Positions 16,497 through 25,117 are shown, counted from the stretch's first letter. The stretch is 64,000 nucleotides of DNA from Bacillota bacterium (GCA_023426125.1 JAFABI010000017.1:248001-312000), one strand, 5' to 3'. The notes: a model not told the origin generated them from the sequence alone. Numbers and translations are program-made.

Positions 16497-16540
16497 TACA
16501 ACTGTAAATCAATTATACTCCATAGAACTACAGCTGTCAA
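16497..16540 (-). promoter_or_regulatory. blaI operon promoter with two BlaI operators
   Basis: On the minus strand TTGACA (complement of 16535-16540) and TATAAT (complement of 16512-16517) are 17 bp apart. TACAGCTGTC (16529-16538) overlaps the -35 box and TACAACTGTA (16497-16506) lies at the start point; both fit the TACA-NN-TGTA pattern of BlaI/MecI sites and are spaced 32 bp. Confidence 0.85.
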
Positions 16541-16563
16541 TCAATATTTTAAGAAACATCATT

Positions 16564-16636
16564 TGCGACAGGGGACGGTTCTCTGTCGCATAGGTATGTC
16601 AACAACCCCGTCCCCCTGACACGTTCCCCTGACACG
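16564..16636. repeat. Dispersed GGGGACGG-type intergenic repeat
   Basis: Hairpin TGCGACAG (16564-16571) / CTGTCGCA (16583-16590) with GGGGACGGTTC in its loop, then TGTCAACAACCCCGTCCCC and a second CCCCTGACAC unit. The central 19 bases recur inverted at 4375-4393. The hairpin may also end the FtsX-like operon region on either strand but lacks a T-tract. Confidence 0.6.
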
Positions 16637-16670
16637 CCAGCAATGACAAATTACGAATCGAAGAAATAGA

Positions 16671-18911
16671 TTATTCCGTCCCAGCCTTTAATGCTTCGCT
16701 CATCGGAACCCTGCCGATCTTTTTCTTGTTTGCCGACTTGGATGCCTCATAAGTCAACATGACGATGATGAATCCAAGCAGAATGAACAGTGGGTTGAGC
16801 CTGGCCGGGACAGACATCTGCAGGCTTGTTGAAAGGGTATTCATCAAGGCGGTGACGGACGCCAGCAGGACCGGCACGCCCAGGATGTATCCCAGTATAA
16901 CAGGAAAAAGGTTGCTATTGAGCAGCAGGGAATTAACTTCCTTCTTTTTGTATCCAAAGATTTTAAAGAGCGAGATGTTCTTCCTATTTTCCTCAATCAC
17001 CAGCGATGTGACAATATATAAGATGATAACGCCCAGCACAAATGCGGTGACAGTTAAGGCGTACACCAGGATACCGGTTTGATTGATCATATTCCGGATG
17101 CCCTCGACAATTGCGTCGATGGATTTGGTGCTTCTGATCGTTCCCTTCGGAAAAGAGATTTGCTTATCCGACCAGATGCCAATATACGTATCCGGAGGGG
17201 CCCCGAGCATTGCATTCAAATCCTCCAGGGGCATGAACAGAAACTCTCCGGCATAGGAGCTGGCAATCACATCAACCTTCAGAGTATATTCCTTCATGGT
17301 GTCATCGCTGACAACATGAAGTTCGTCGCCTTTTTTGATGCCGAACTTCTCGGCCAGCATTTTTGTGGCGATAACCCTGTCGGGCAAAAGCTTTTGGCCG
17401 TGCAAATCCTCCAGCCTCAGTCTGGTGGAATCCGGCAATGCGCCGACGATGGCGAAGCTGTTGTCCCTGTTCTCTTTCAAAGCCACATAGATGGCATTGA
17501 ATTGCTCCGTCCCTTCAATCGGCTTGCCTCCTTGCAGCTCATTGTATACATATTCGTACTTCAAATTATACAGGGACTGTATACCCCCTTTCAGCATGAA
17601 GTCCAGCGAGCTTTGCAGCGTCAATCCATACAGGAGGAGCACCGTCGCGATTATGACTCCAAACAGGAGAAAACCTGTTCTGGAAAGGCTTCTGACCTGC
17701 TCCCTGATCTGGAATTTGGTCCTGAACCTAAACCTGTCTAGTTTCATAGATTTCTCGATGAAATTGGGCTTCCCGGAAAGCATGGCGCCTTTCATCAACT
17801 CTGCAGGCGCATGTCCCAGCATTTTTGAGATTACAATGTATGCCGGGGGACAAACAACAAGCATCGGAAGGATTATACCCAGTGCCAATGCAAACCAATT
17901 AAATTCAACCGTTTGCAAAGGCATAGGGAATGCCATGAGCATAAACCTCAGGATGAACCGCACTAAAAGCATGCCCAGCAGCGCACCGATCACGGCACCA
18001 TAGCCGGTAATCACCAGCGGGAACATCATGTAGTGTGAAACAAGCTCTTTTTTTCTATAGCCCAGCGCATACAAGGTGCCGATGACAGCCGATTCTCTCT
18101 GGAGCATCCGCTTAAGCAGCATGCTGAGGAGGATGCTTGTGAGTAAGATGATTGCGCCGGGGGACGCCTTGCTCATTATGCCAAGCACATTGACCTCCAT
18201 CCTGACAAGGGATACCTGGCTTTTATTCTCCATACTCTGCCAATTCAGAATGTGTATGCCGTGGGTCAGAAGGTGACTTTTAAGTTCGGTTTCCTGGGCG
18301 TGTATATTGTCCCTGTTGTTGAATCTGATCGCATAGAAGTCGGATTTGCCGGCAATGCCATCCAGGTTGTCCTTATCTATCACAGCAATGCCGAAAGCTC
18401 TGGCATTGTTAATCATCTCTTCCCTGGACCTGATAACATAGATGTAATTGGGAAGAGCCATGGTGCCCGCAACTTTGTAATCCTTGCCGGATATGCGCAT
18501 CGTATCGCCTATATTTATCTTGTTTACGCCTGCAAAGGTCTTGTCAATAAGGAGGGAGTCACGGCCAAGGTCCTGGCCTTGCAGGACCGCATGCTTGTTC
18601 AGCGCCTCATTCCCCGAGAATATCCGCAAGGTCTGGCCGGGTTTTGTCTCATAATCGACGACGCTGCTTTGCTCAAACCTGGCGTCGAATCTGCTTTCAA
18701 GTTCATCCGGATTCACTTCGGAATCCAGGTAGAATTCAGCATCCGCCAGCATATTGCCATCGGTGAAGGAATCATAAATTGTTTGCAGGTTGCCCGCAAC
18801 CATTACCATGGCCACAAAAAGCATGCTGCAAAGCAGTACAAGGTAGAAAGCGCCGGCATAAATGCCCTTGCGCTCCGACATCGTCCGAAGGACTTTTTTG
18901 AATAAAGCCAT
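16671..18911 (-). CDS. FtsX-like ABC transporter permease (two-FtsX-domain type)
   Basis: Large membrane subunit (746 aa) of a LolCDE/MacB/BceAB-like transporter. It has an N-terminal helix (YAGAFYLVLLCSMLFVAMVM), an extracytoplasmic domain of about 200 residues, three helices with the first FtsX block (about 250-365), another helix near 415, a second extracytoplasmic domain, and a C-terminal FtsX block with three helices ending LFILLGFIIVMLTYEASKS. ATG 18911 overlaps the stop of the ATPase gene (TAATG). The TTG two codons upstream is less well spaced. Such pairs export lipids or antimicrobial peptides or act as mechanotransmission devices; the cargo is unknown. Confidence 0.85.
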   Translation of the reverse strand: MALFKKVLRTMSERKGIYAGAFYLVLLCSMLFVAMVMVAGNLQTIYDSFTDGNMLADAEFYLDSEVNPDELESRFDARFEQSSVVDYETKPGQTLRIFSGNEALNKHAVLQGQDLGRDSLLIDKTFAGVNKINIGDTMRISGKDYKVAGTMALPNYIYVIRSREEMINNARAFGIAVIDKDNLDGIAGKSDFYAIRFNNRDNIHAQETELKSHLLTHGIHILNWQSMENKSQVSLVRMEVNVLGIMSKASPGAIILLTSILLSMLLKRMLQRESAVIGTLYALGYRKKELVSHYMMFPLVITGYGAVIGALLGMLLVRFILRFMLMAFPMPLQTVEFNWFALALGIILPMLVVCPPAYIVISKMLGHAPAELMKGAMLSGKPNFIEKSMKLDRFRFRTKFQIREQVRSLSRTGFLLFGVIIATVLLLYGLTLQSSLDFMLKGGIQSLYNLKYEYVYNELQGGKPIEGTEQFNAIYVALKENRDNSFAIVGALPDSTRLRLEDLHGQKLLPDRVIATKMLAEKFGIKKGDELHVVSDDTMKEYTLKVDVIASSYAGEFLFMPLEDLNAMLGAPPDTYIGIWSDKQISFPKGTIRSTKSIDAIVEGIRNMINQTGILVYALTVTAFVLGVIILYIVTSLVIEENRKNISLFKIFGYKKKEVNSLLLNSNLFPVILGYILGVPVLLASVTALMNTLSTSLQMSVPARLNPLFILLGFIIVMLTYEASKSANKKKIGRVPMSEALKAGTE

Positions 18912-19617
18912 TACCAATCAATCCTTTCTGCCGGAATGGGTTCCGCATTGTCAAAAGTCTCGACGATTTCGCCGCTTCTGAGCCTGAAGGTACAGTGGGC
19001 CATTCTGGAAATGGCTGCGTTATGGGTGATCATCAGGATGGTGGTGCCAAACTCCTTGTTAATGTCCTGCAGCAGCTTCAATACGCCCCTTGAGGTCTCA
19101 AAGTCCAGAGCTCCCGTCGGTTCGTCGCATAGCAGCAGCTTCGGGTTCTTTACAATGGCTCTGGCGATGGCCACTCTTTGCTGCTCTCCACCCGAAAGCT
19201 CCCTTGGGAAGCGCTTGCTCAATTCGGATAGATAGACTGCGGAAAGGACTCTGCCAATATCGATGGGAGACTTGCTGATGTTGGATACCACCTCAATGTT
19301 CTCCCGGACGGTGAGATTGGGTACCAGTTATAATACTGAAAGACGAAACCGATGGATTCGCGCCGGTACTCTGTCAATTCACCGTCGGTTAAACTTGTAA
19401 TTTCACGGCCGTCCACCAGGACCTTGCCGCTGTCGGCCCTGTCAACTCCCCCGATAATGTTCATCATGGTGGATTTTCCCGAGCCGGAGGGGCCCAGAAT
19501 AACGCCGATAGAGCCTTTTTCCATTTGCAGGCTGACATCCTTCAGGACTACCTGTATATTTTTTTCCGTTTTATAGCTTTTGTTCAGTAAGGTTACGTCG
19601 ATAAACAAACCTAACAC
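18911..19617 (-). pseudogene. ABC transporter ATP-binding protein (LolD/MacB-like), one-base frameshift
   Basis: ATPase partner of the FtsX-like permease, split into two frames. Frame 1 (from GTG 19617) carries Walker A GPSGSGKST and the Q-loop region up to IGFVFQYYN; frame 2 carries LSGGEQQRVAIARAI, Walker B LLLCDEPTGALD and THNAAISR. Restoring one C near 19325-19329 gives the family sequence NLVPNLTVRENIEVVSNI across the join, so a single-base deletion explains the break. All catalytic motifs are otherwise intact, so this is either a very recent mutation or a sequencing error. The GTG start overlaps the TetR stop, and the stop overlaps the permease start. Confidence 0.8.
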
Positions 19618-20246
19618 CCCATTCCTTTTTTCATTAACAGGATCATGTCCTTGATGATTGCTTCAATCTCTTCATACTTCGACTCGCTGAATTCAAAATT
19701 TGCCTTCTTCATTTCACCGAATACATATTCGTCAATCTGGCTGGTAACTCCCTTATAGAAGAGAGCGAGTATCCCGTCGTCCAGATCTGTCCTGACCGTG
19801 CCTTTCTTCTTTCCCACGGAGATAAGCTGAAGGATATATTTATCTCCGATTTTCCAGAGCTCTTCATTAATGGTTCTGGTAAGTTCGCCGAATTTTCCGG
19901 AAAGGATGTCCTGATAAAACATCAGCAAGGTGCTTTCATGTTTTACCAGTTCAATACGCTGGCGCCCATCCTTCAGAAAATAGTCAAAAACATCCATCTC
20001 TTTCAACGGCGTACGTTCGTCAATCCCTTTCATGAAGTACTCCATCGACCATGTGACCGAGTAAAGGAAGAGCTCCTTTTTATCTTCAAAATACTGATAA
20101 ATGCTCCCCTTGGCAACACCGGCATTATCAGCGATCGTCCCTATCTTGGCTTTTTCAAAGCCGTTTTCATGAAACTCGCGGATAGCTGCCCGGACGATCC
20201 TCTCCCGCTTGTCTTCATCCAGCCGTAGAAATGTCTTTTTGGGCAC
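19611..20246 (-). CDS. TetR family regulator of the FtsX-like ABC transporter
   Basis: Repressor with helix-turn-helix IGTIADNAGVAKGSIYQYFEDKKELF (about residues 36-61 of the shorter form) and a TetR_C-type ligand domain. The GTG at 20246 has AAGGAG 11 bases upstream and is preferred; the GTG at 20258 abuts that site. It is the first gene of the operon with the ATPase and the FtsX-like permease, overlapping the former. Two near-palindromic ATGAC...GTCAT sites cover its promoter, so autoregulation is likely. Confidence 0.9.
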   Translation of the reverse strand: MPKKTFLRLDEDKRERIVRAAIREFHENGFEKAKIGTIADNAGVAKGSIYQYFEDKKELFLYSVTWSMEYFMKGIDERTPLKEMDVFDYFLKDGRQRIELVKHESTLLMFYQDILSGKFGELTRTINEELWKIGDKYILQLISVGKKKGTVRTDLDDGILALFYKGVTSQIDEYVFGEMKKANFEFSESKYEEIEAIIKDMILLMKKGMGC

Positions 20247-20276
20247 TGCACTGCACACTCCTTATACGAAATTTAA

Positions 20277-20321
20277 ATGACCCATGAGTCATATTTTATG
20301 ACTATCGAGTCACATTGTCAA
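20277..20321 (-). promoter_or_regulatory. tetR/ABC operon promoter with two operators
   Basis: Minus-strand TTGACA (complement of 20316-20321) and TAAAAT (complement of 20293-20298) with 17-bp spacing. ATGACCCATGAGTCAT (20277-20292) and ATGACTATCGAGTCAC (20298-20313) are near-palindromes spaced 21 bp, the second lying between the promoter boxes. Confidence 0.8.
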
Positions 20322-20470
20322 GAGATAGGAGCATAAATGTTTAACATTTTTGCTGCAGCTTCATAATATCTACACAATCGGATGCTATAATCAAGGTCAA
20401 AAGAAACGGGCCTATGCCCGGACATCAATATAAAACCTATATGAAATCCATCGAGGAGGATGAAAATCAC

Positions 20471-20569
20471 ATGAATTGTCACGGAAAGCATGAGGATAAC
20501 AATAACGGGAACGGTATTCATGATACCCATGATGCTCAAAGGCGGAAAAGGGAAAGCGGGCAAAGCTGA
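20471..20569 (+). CDS. Small Cys/His/Asn-rich hypothetical protein (32 aa)
   Basis: A short frame starts MNCHGKHEDNNNGNG and ends RRKRESGQS. It has an excellent GAGGAGGA site 10 bases before the ATG and stands directly upstream of a metal-handling membrane protein gene. The MNCHGKHE start resembles small metal-associated membrane proteins of Firmicutes, but the hydrophobic tail expected there is missing; a second frame (FMIPMMLKGGKGK) runs alongside, so a frameshifted remnant is possible. Function is not known. Confidence 0.4.
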   Translation: MNCHGKHEDNNNGNGIHDTHDAQRRKRESGQS

Positions 20570-20654
20570 TTCCCGCCCAGGCAAACAGGCCCGGCTAGCC
20601 GAAAGAACGTGGGACGAATAACGGGGAGAAGGATTTGAAATCCGGAGGTAATTT

Positions 20655-22778
20655 ATGGAGCAAAAATTGATACGCAAGGTCCTTCAAATCGAAGGAATGG
20701 ACAGCAACGACTGCGAACAGGAAATCGAAAGCTTATTAAACGGCATTGGCGGAGTGGTTAATGCAAAAGCGATCTATTCAAGCTCGAATGTTTATGTAAC
20801 GTATGATGCCAATGTCATTGGTCTGAATACTGTGGTGGAAGCTCTTGAGAAGCTTAAATACAAGGTTAGGAACAAACCTGCCGTACCGGCGGCTTCCAGG
20901 GAAAGAACGGAGGGACCGTCCGGTAAATTCATTACAAAAGTCCTGCAGATTGACGGTATGACCTGCACAAGCTGTGAAATGAGAATTGAAAACAGAATAA
21001 AAAAGATGAAGGGCGTGACGGAGGCAAAAGCCAGTTATGCGGATTCAAATGTCCGGATCACTTATGAAGCGGATGCAGCAACACTGGATTCCATCATTGA
21101 AGCCATTGAAAAGCTGGACTACAGGGTGAGGAATAAAACCGGAGGAAAGGCTTTGGCCGGAGGAGGCAAAGCTCACACAGGCCAAAGTGATAAAATGTCC
21201 ATTAATCAGCTTATCGGTATCGGGATTATCATTTTTGCAATTTATATCATCGTCAAGAGCACCATTGGCTTCAACTTTATCCCGCAGGTTAACCAGAACA
21301 TGGGCTATGGGATACTGTTTGTCGTTGGCCTGATCACTTCTCTCCACTGCATTGCCATGTGCGGCGGAATAAACCTGTCGCAGTGTGTCTCCTACAGGCA
21401 GGAGGAAGGGGATGCAGGAAGCATGACAAAGTTCAAGCCCAGCCTGATGTACAATGCCGGAAGGGTTATATCCTATACGGTTATCGGAGGTATTGTCGGC
21501 GCCCTGGGATCGGTAATCAGTTTTTCGGGAGCGGCAAAGGGAATTGTAGCGATCCTGTCCGGTGTTTTTATGGTGATCATGGGATTGAACATGCTGAATA
21601 TTTTCCCATGGCTCCGGAGGTTTAATCCAAGGATGCCCAGGCTATTCGGCAATAAAATTCACAACAATAACGGACAACACGGTCCGTTCTATGTCGGGCT
21701 TTTAAATGGGCTCATGCCCTGCGGCCCGCTTCAAGCCATGCAGATCTATGCCTTAGGGACAGGCAGCTTTTTTGCGGGGGCATTGTCCATGTTCATGTTC
21801 AGTTTGGGTACCGTGCCGTTGATGTTTGGCTTTGGCGCCGTCAGTTCGTTCTTAAGCGGCAGGTTTACCCATAAGATGATGAAAGTCAGCGCAATGCTGG
21901 TCATGATCCTGGGCGTCGTCATGATAAGCCGCGGCTTAAGCCTGTCGGGAGTCAACGTTGCCTATGCGTCGGCGGGAGGAGCGGGAAATATCGCAAAAAT
22001 CGAAGGCGACATACAGGTAGTCACGACGGATCTGGATTCGGGCAGATACGCTCCCATTGTGGTACAAAAAGGAGTTCCGGTTAAGTGGGACATTAAAGCG
22101 GATGACGCGGATATCAACGGATGCAATGAAACGTTGATCATTCCCAAATACAACATTCAGAAAACCCTTGTACCCGGAGACAATATTATTGAGTTTACAC
22201 CGGACGAAGAGGGCAATATCCCTTATACCTGCTGGATGGGAATGATCGGCAGCAGCATCAAGGTGGTGCCGGATATCTCGGAGGCTTCAAGCAGCGATAC
22301 TGCACAAGGCGGCAGTTTGAGCGATCCGGGCAGTATAGGCAGTACGGCGGCCGGATGCTGCGGCGCGGCGCCGGCGGGATTTGAAAATGGAAAGATACCT
22401 GCAGATAACATACAGGTGGCACAGGTGATCGATGGCCGGCAGGAAGTAACGGTTAAGGTGAACAACCAGGGTTACACGCCGGCAGTCATTGTCCTGCAAA
22501 AAGGCGCAGAGGGTAAAATAAAGTTTGATGGGGAACAGTTAAACGCATGCAACAGTACAATTGTTTTCCCCGAGTACCAGGGCCAGCTGAGTCTGCCGGG
22601 CCAGACGGAGACACCCTGGCTGCCGGTAACACAGGATTTTACATTCCAGTGCGGGATGGGCATGCTTCATGGCTATGTCAAGGTAGTCGACGATATTGCG
22701 AATGTAAATCTTGAGGAGATAAAGAGAGAAATTGAAAACTATACACCGCCTGCCGGGGCCCGCATGGGATGCCATTGA
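20655..22778 (+). CDS. HMA-TauE/SafE-cupredoxin fusion membrane protein
   Basis: A 707-aa multidomain protein, probably for copper or thiol/metal handling at the membrane. Order: HMA-like domain 1 (about 5-70), HMA domain 2 (94-160, metal motif GMTCTSCE), a six-helix UreH/TauE-type (sulfite-exporter-like, DsbD-related) core from about 180 to 440 with LHCIAMCGG (about 230) and LMPCGP (about 352), then two cupredoxin-like domains with GCN...CWMGM (487/525) and ACN...CGMGM (629/665). HMA 1 has GMDSNDCE, so its first cysteine is lost. ATG 20655 follows GGAGG. A CopZ-like chaperone gene follows. Copper delivery or export is inferred from domains, not shown. Confidence 0.85.
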   Translation: MEQKLIRKVLQIEGMDSNDCEQEIESLLNGIGGVVNAKAIYSSSNVYVTYDANVIGLNTVVEALEKLKYKVRNKPAVPAASRERTEGPSGKFITKVLQIDGMTCTSCEMRIENRIKKMKGVTEAKASYADSNVRITYEADAATLDSIIEAIEKLDYRVRNKTGGKALAGGGKAHTGQSDKMSINQLIGIGIIIFAIYIIVKSTIGFNFIPQVNQNMGYGILFVVGLITSLHCIAMCGGINLSQCVSYRQEEGDAGSMTKFKPSLMYNAGRVISYTVIGGIVGALGSVISFSGAAKGIVAILSGVFMVIMGLNMLNIFPWLRRFNPRMPRLFGNKIHNNNGQHGPFYVGLLNGLMPCGPLQAMQIYALGTGSFFAGALSMFMFSLGTVPLMFGFGAVSSFLSGRFTHKMMKVSAMLVMILGVVMISRGLSLSGVNVAYASAGGAGNIAKIEGDIQVVTTDLDSGRYAPIVVQKGVPVKWDIKADDADINGCNETLIIPKYNIQKTLVPGDNIIEFTPDEEGNIPYTCWMGMIGSSIKVVPDISEASSSDTAQGGSLSDPGSIGSTAAGCCGAAPAGFENGKIPADNIQVAQVIDGRQEVTVKVNNQGYTPAVIVLQKGAEGKIKFDGEQLNACNSTIVFPEYQGQLSLPGQTETPWLPVTQDFTFQCGMGMLHGYVKVVDDIANVNLEEIKREIENYTPPAGARMGCH

Positions 22779-22869
22779 TCGGTATTGCGGAGAATGTGAA
22801 GGAGCGATTATATTATATGCGTATAATAAAGCTAAGATAAAGATTTTAAATAGAAAGGGGGGCCTGAGA

Positions 22870-23082
22870 ATGGCGAGGGAAACAAAAACATTAAATGTGG
22901 AAGGAATGTCGTGCAGCCACTGTGAAAATGCCGTGAAGAAGTCCGTAGGCGCTTTAAATGGAGTCAGCCTTGTAACGGTGGATTTAAAAGACAAAAAGGT
23001 TACGGTGGATTATGATTCCGAAAGGGTAAAACTTGAGGCCATCAAGGAAGCAATTGAAGACCAGGGCTACGAAGTAAAATAA
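22870..23082 (+). CDS. copZ: CopZ-like heavy-metal-binding chaperone
   Basis: A 70-aa soluble ferredoxin-fold HMA protein with the metal motif GMSCSHCENAV near residues 12-22. It fits copper chaperones that pass Cu(I) to a membrane partner. The start ATG 22870 has AAAGGGGGG 9 bases upstream; the longer frame back to 22732 overlaps the end of the fusion protein gene and lacks a site. It follows the fusion protein by 91 bp, presumably in one transcript, and may feed the HMA domain 2 of that protein. Mercury-binding MerP-like function is an alternative. Confidence 0.88.
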   Translation: MARETKTLNVEGMSCSHCENAVKKSVGALNGVSLVTVDLKDKKVTVDYDSERVKLEAIKEAIEDQGYEVK

Positions 23083-23102
23083 CACATGAAAAGGGAGACT
23101 CC

Positions 23103-23179
23103 TGTAGGGGCGCGCATTGCGCATCCGCAGACGCAATCAACGGCAAACAGCCACCGGACGCCCAATGGTCGCTCCTACA
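23103..23179. repeat. MITE-like element A, short copy (77 bp)
   Basis: TGTAGGGGCGCGCATTGCGC at the left end and CCCAATGGTCGCTCCTACA at the right, about 25-30 bp between, starting 20 bp after the copZ-like stop. Right-end changes break the GGCC-AAT-GGCC palindrome, so this copy is slightly older than the one at 1143. Confidence 0.78.
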
Positions 23180-23229
23180 AACGAGTTTCCATGCTGGCGG
23201 TGTGCGCACGACAAATTGACACATTATTT

Positions 23230-23545
23230 TCAATTCCACGAGCCTTGATAGGTTCTATATTGAATGGCTTCCCTGCGCCTATAATCCAATAATCTTGCAC
23301 CAAAAGACTGTCCGCGCTTGGCTTCCTCGATGTACAGCGCGCATAGCCACGGGCAAAGGTTGGTAGGCACCATAAAGTCGTTTTCTATTCTGTAATAATG
23401 GAACGGCAATACTTCTGTTTGCCTGTTATCCCTGATATGGATTGTCTCAATGAACCTAAATCCTACTAAACCTAATTTTTTCACCACCGCGTTGGAAGCG
23501 TGATTGAGCCGTTTAGCGGTATGCTTCTGAAAAAACCATAAAAAT
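23230..23545 (-). pseudogene. GNAT acetyltransferase remnants
   Basis: The minus-strand frame shows RLNHASNAVVKKLGLVGFRF, which looks like the C-terminal motif B of a RimJ/RimL-type acetyltransferase, followed by PWLCALYIEEAKRGQSFGAR, which looks like motif A (acetyl-CoA pyrophosphate loop). In intact enzymes motif A precedes motif B, so this is a rearranged or fused remnant of one or two genes. No start or ribosome binding site is convincing. The stretch 23546-23617 holds only the AT-rich upstream region of the sigma-factor gene. Confidence 0.55.
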
Positions 23546-23617
23546 ATGATATATTTTCATAGAGCATGAAAAATTTTAACCGTCTCAGTCGTGTTGTAGA
23601 TGGAAGGGGTTGGAGCA

Positions 23618-24094
23618 ATGTATTTGTTAGGTACCGATGAATACATAAAGTACGTGGTGAAGCAATATAGTCAAATCCTGCTGCGCATTGCGTTTATCAG
23701 GCTTAAATCCACAGCTGATGCTGAAGACACGGTGCAGGAAGTATTCCTGCGGCTGATAAAAAAGCGTCCCCAGTTTCGGGATGAAGAGCATGAGAAGGCC
23801 TGGCTGATTCGCGCGACGATCAATCTGTCCTGCGATAAGCTGAAATCCTCAGTCAGGAAAAATGTCCAGCTGGATGAAGAGATTATGTCGCCCCAGGATG
23901 AAAGCGCCCAACTGCTTTCCACCGTACAGTCATTACCGGCTAAGTACAGCACAGTAATCCACCTGCATTACTACGAAGGGTATTCCATCAAGGAAATTGC
24001 CAGAATTCTTGCGCTGCCCGCGGCGACGGTGGGTACACGCCTATCGCGCGCCAGGGCTCTCTTAAAGCCGATTCTGGAAAAGGAGGAGTTATAG
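23618..24094 (+). CDS. ECF-type RNA polymerase sigma factor
   Basis: Extracytoplasmic-function sigma factor of 158 aa. Region 2 is QYSQILLRIAFIRLKSTADA followed by EDTVQEVFLRLIKK (about residues 14-50) and region 4 is LPAKYSTVIHLHYYEGYSIK followed by EIARILALPAATVGTRLSRAR (about 105-148). ATG 23618 follows GGAAGGGG by about 9 bases; the ATG at 23600 lies in front of that site. It is followed one base later by the start of a membrane-anchored partner gene, the usual sigma/anti-sigma pairing. Confidence 0.92.
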   Translation: MYLLGTDEYIKYVVKQYSQILLRIAFIRLKSTADAEDTVQEVFLRLIKKRPQFRDEEHEKAWLIRATINLSCDKLKSSVRKNVQLDEEIMSPQDESAQLLSTVQSLPAKYSTVIHLHYYEGYSIKEIARILALPAATVGTRLSRARALLKPILEKEEL

Positions 24095-24095
24095 C

Positions 24096-24896
24096 ATGGA
24101 TAAAAATAAATACAAGGCCGCTGTCGACTCGGTGAAATTCAGCGAAAACTTCCAGCAGGACACCATTGAGCGGATGCATCGTGCCGTAGAGTGCAAAAAA
24201 CAAAAAAAGGAGATAGATCCTATGAAAACTCACAAAATAGTCAGGGTATCTGTTATTGTCGCGGCGCTTATCGCCGTGCTTGCAGGAACAGCATTCGCAC
24301 TTTCGACCTTATTATCACCCGGAGAAGTCGCATTGAAGGCGGGAAATAGTGTATTGGCGGGTGCATTCGACTCGGAAGACTCAATCATCATTAACCAGTC
24401 CGTGCAGGCTGGTGGTTATACCATTACGCTCCAGGGCATAGTCAGCGGCAAAGGGCTTACTGAATATGACAAGGAGGCGCAAGCGGATAAAACATATATT
24501 GTCGCATCGGTTGCGTACACCAACGGTCAAAAAATAACTGAAGTCGGAGAGACAGGTATTACGTTCTCTCCGCTGGTATCGGACTACAAACCGTGGCAGG
24601 TAAATGCATGGACTCTGGGCGGAGGCTATTCGGCATTTGTGTATGAGGGCATAAATTACTACATTTTCGAATGCTCGAGCCTGGAAATATTCGCCGATCA
24701 TATCGTTTACCTCGCAGCCTTTGAGGGCTTCGCTCCCAGTGCGGAGATCTTCACGATAAAGCAGGAGGGCGAGATTGCTTTTGCCGACGGATTCACCAAG
24801 CCCCACGCGATATTCACCCTGCCGCTGGACTCCGAGAAGGCGGATCCCGACGCAGTGAGGCAATTGCTGGAGTCTCAGGGTATCCAAGCAGAATAA
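24096..24896 (+). CDS. Membrane-anchored partner of ECF sigma factor, putative anti-sigma (DUF4179-like)
   Basis: A 266-aa protein with a cytoplasmic N-terminus of about 45 residues, one helix (VRVSVIVAALIAVLAGTAFA, about 50-69) and an external domain. This is the shape of the anti-sigma/DUF4179-like partners of Firmicute ECF sigma factors. Its start lies 2 bases after the sigma-factor stop codon TAG, implying coupling. The external domain (SVQAGGYTITLQGIVSGKGL and onward) looks beta-rich and may sense an envelope signal. A decayed copy of its last about 33 bases and its terminator occurs at 45964-46085. Confidence 0.7.
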   Translation: MDKNKYKAAVDSVKFSENFQQDTIERMHRAVECKKQKKEIDPMKTHKIVRVSVIVAALIAVLAGTAFALSTLLSPGEVALKAGNSVLAGAFDSEDSIIINQSVQAGGYTITLQGIVSGKGLTEYDKEAQADKTYIVASVAYTNGQKITEVGETGITFSPLVSDYKPWQVNAWTLGGGYSAFVYEGINYYIFECSSLEIFADHIVYLAAFEGFAPSAEIFTIKQEGEIAFADGFTKPHAIFTLPLDSEKADPDAVRQLLESQGIQAE

Positions 24897-24921
24897 AATA
24901 TCATACGCGCCGCGCTTTATA

Positions 24922-24963
24922 GGAGTGCATCACTTGAACTGATAAGGGATGCACTCCTGTTTA
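24922..24963 (+). terminator. Terminator of the sigma/anti-sigma operon
   Basis: GGAGTGCATC (24922-24931) and GATGCACTCC (24948-24957) form a perfect 10-bp stem followed by TGTTT. It has a homologous copy at 46024-46065 in which one base pair of the stem is reversed. Confidence 0.75.
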
Positions 24964-24975
24964 AGCAGGGTATCC

Positions 24976-25028
24976 GCTTATAACGACCTAATTTAAAGGA
25001 AATTTGTCGGTTCTAGACAAATTTCCTT
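24976..25028. repeat. Dispersed palindromic element D, copy 1
   Basis: GCTTATAACGACCTAATT begins a 30-nt block (24976-25005) that recurs inverted at 34290-34319 with 28 of 30 matches. The copy ends in a perfect hairpin AAGGAAATTTGTC / GACAAATTTCCTT (24996-25008 and 25016-25028). The preceding GTTTAAGCAGG-TATCCGCTT is also shared with 46063-46085. The rest of the 25029-25117 gap holds nothing I recognise. Confidence 0.6.
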
Positions 25029-25117
25029 ACATTGGTGAGTTGAAAACAGGCGATCCGGTAGGGGCTTATTACTGTTACAGCTTTGTATTGCCACCGGGCT
25101 GCGGCCGGTTCATTTGC

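Noticed and set aside
17079..18905. Long plus-strand frames (217 and 220 codons) opposite the FtsX-like permease
   Set aside because: The permease frame has clear helices and domain structure; the antisense frames have no ribosome binding sites.
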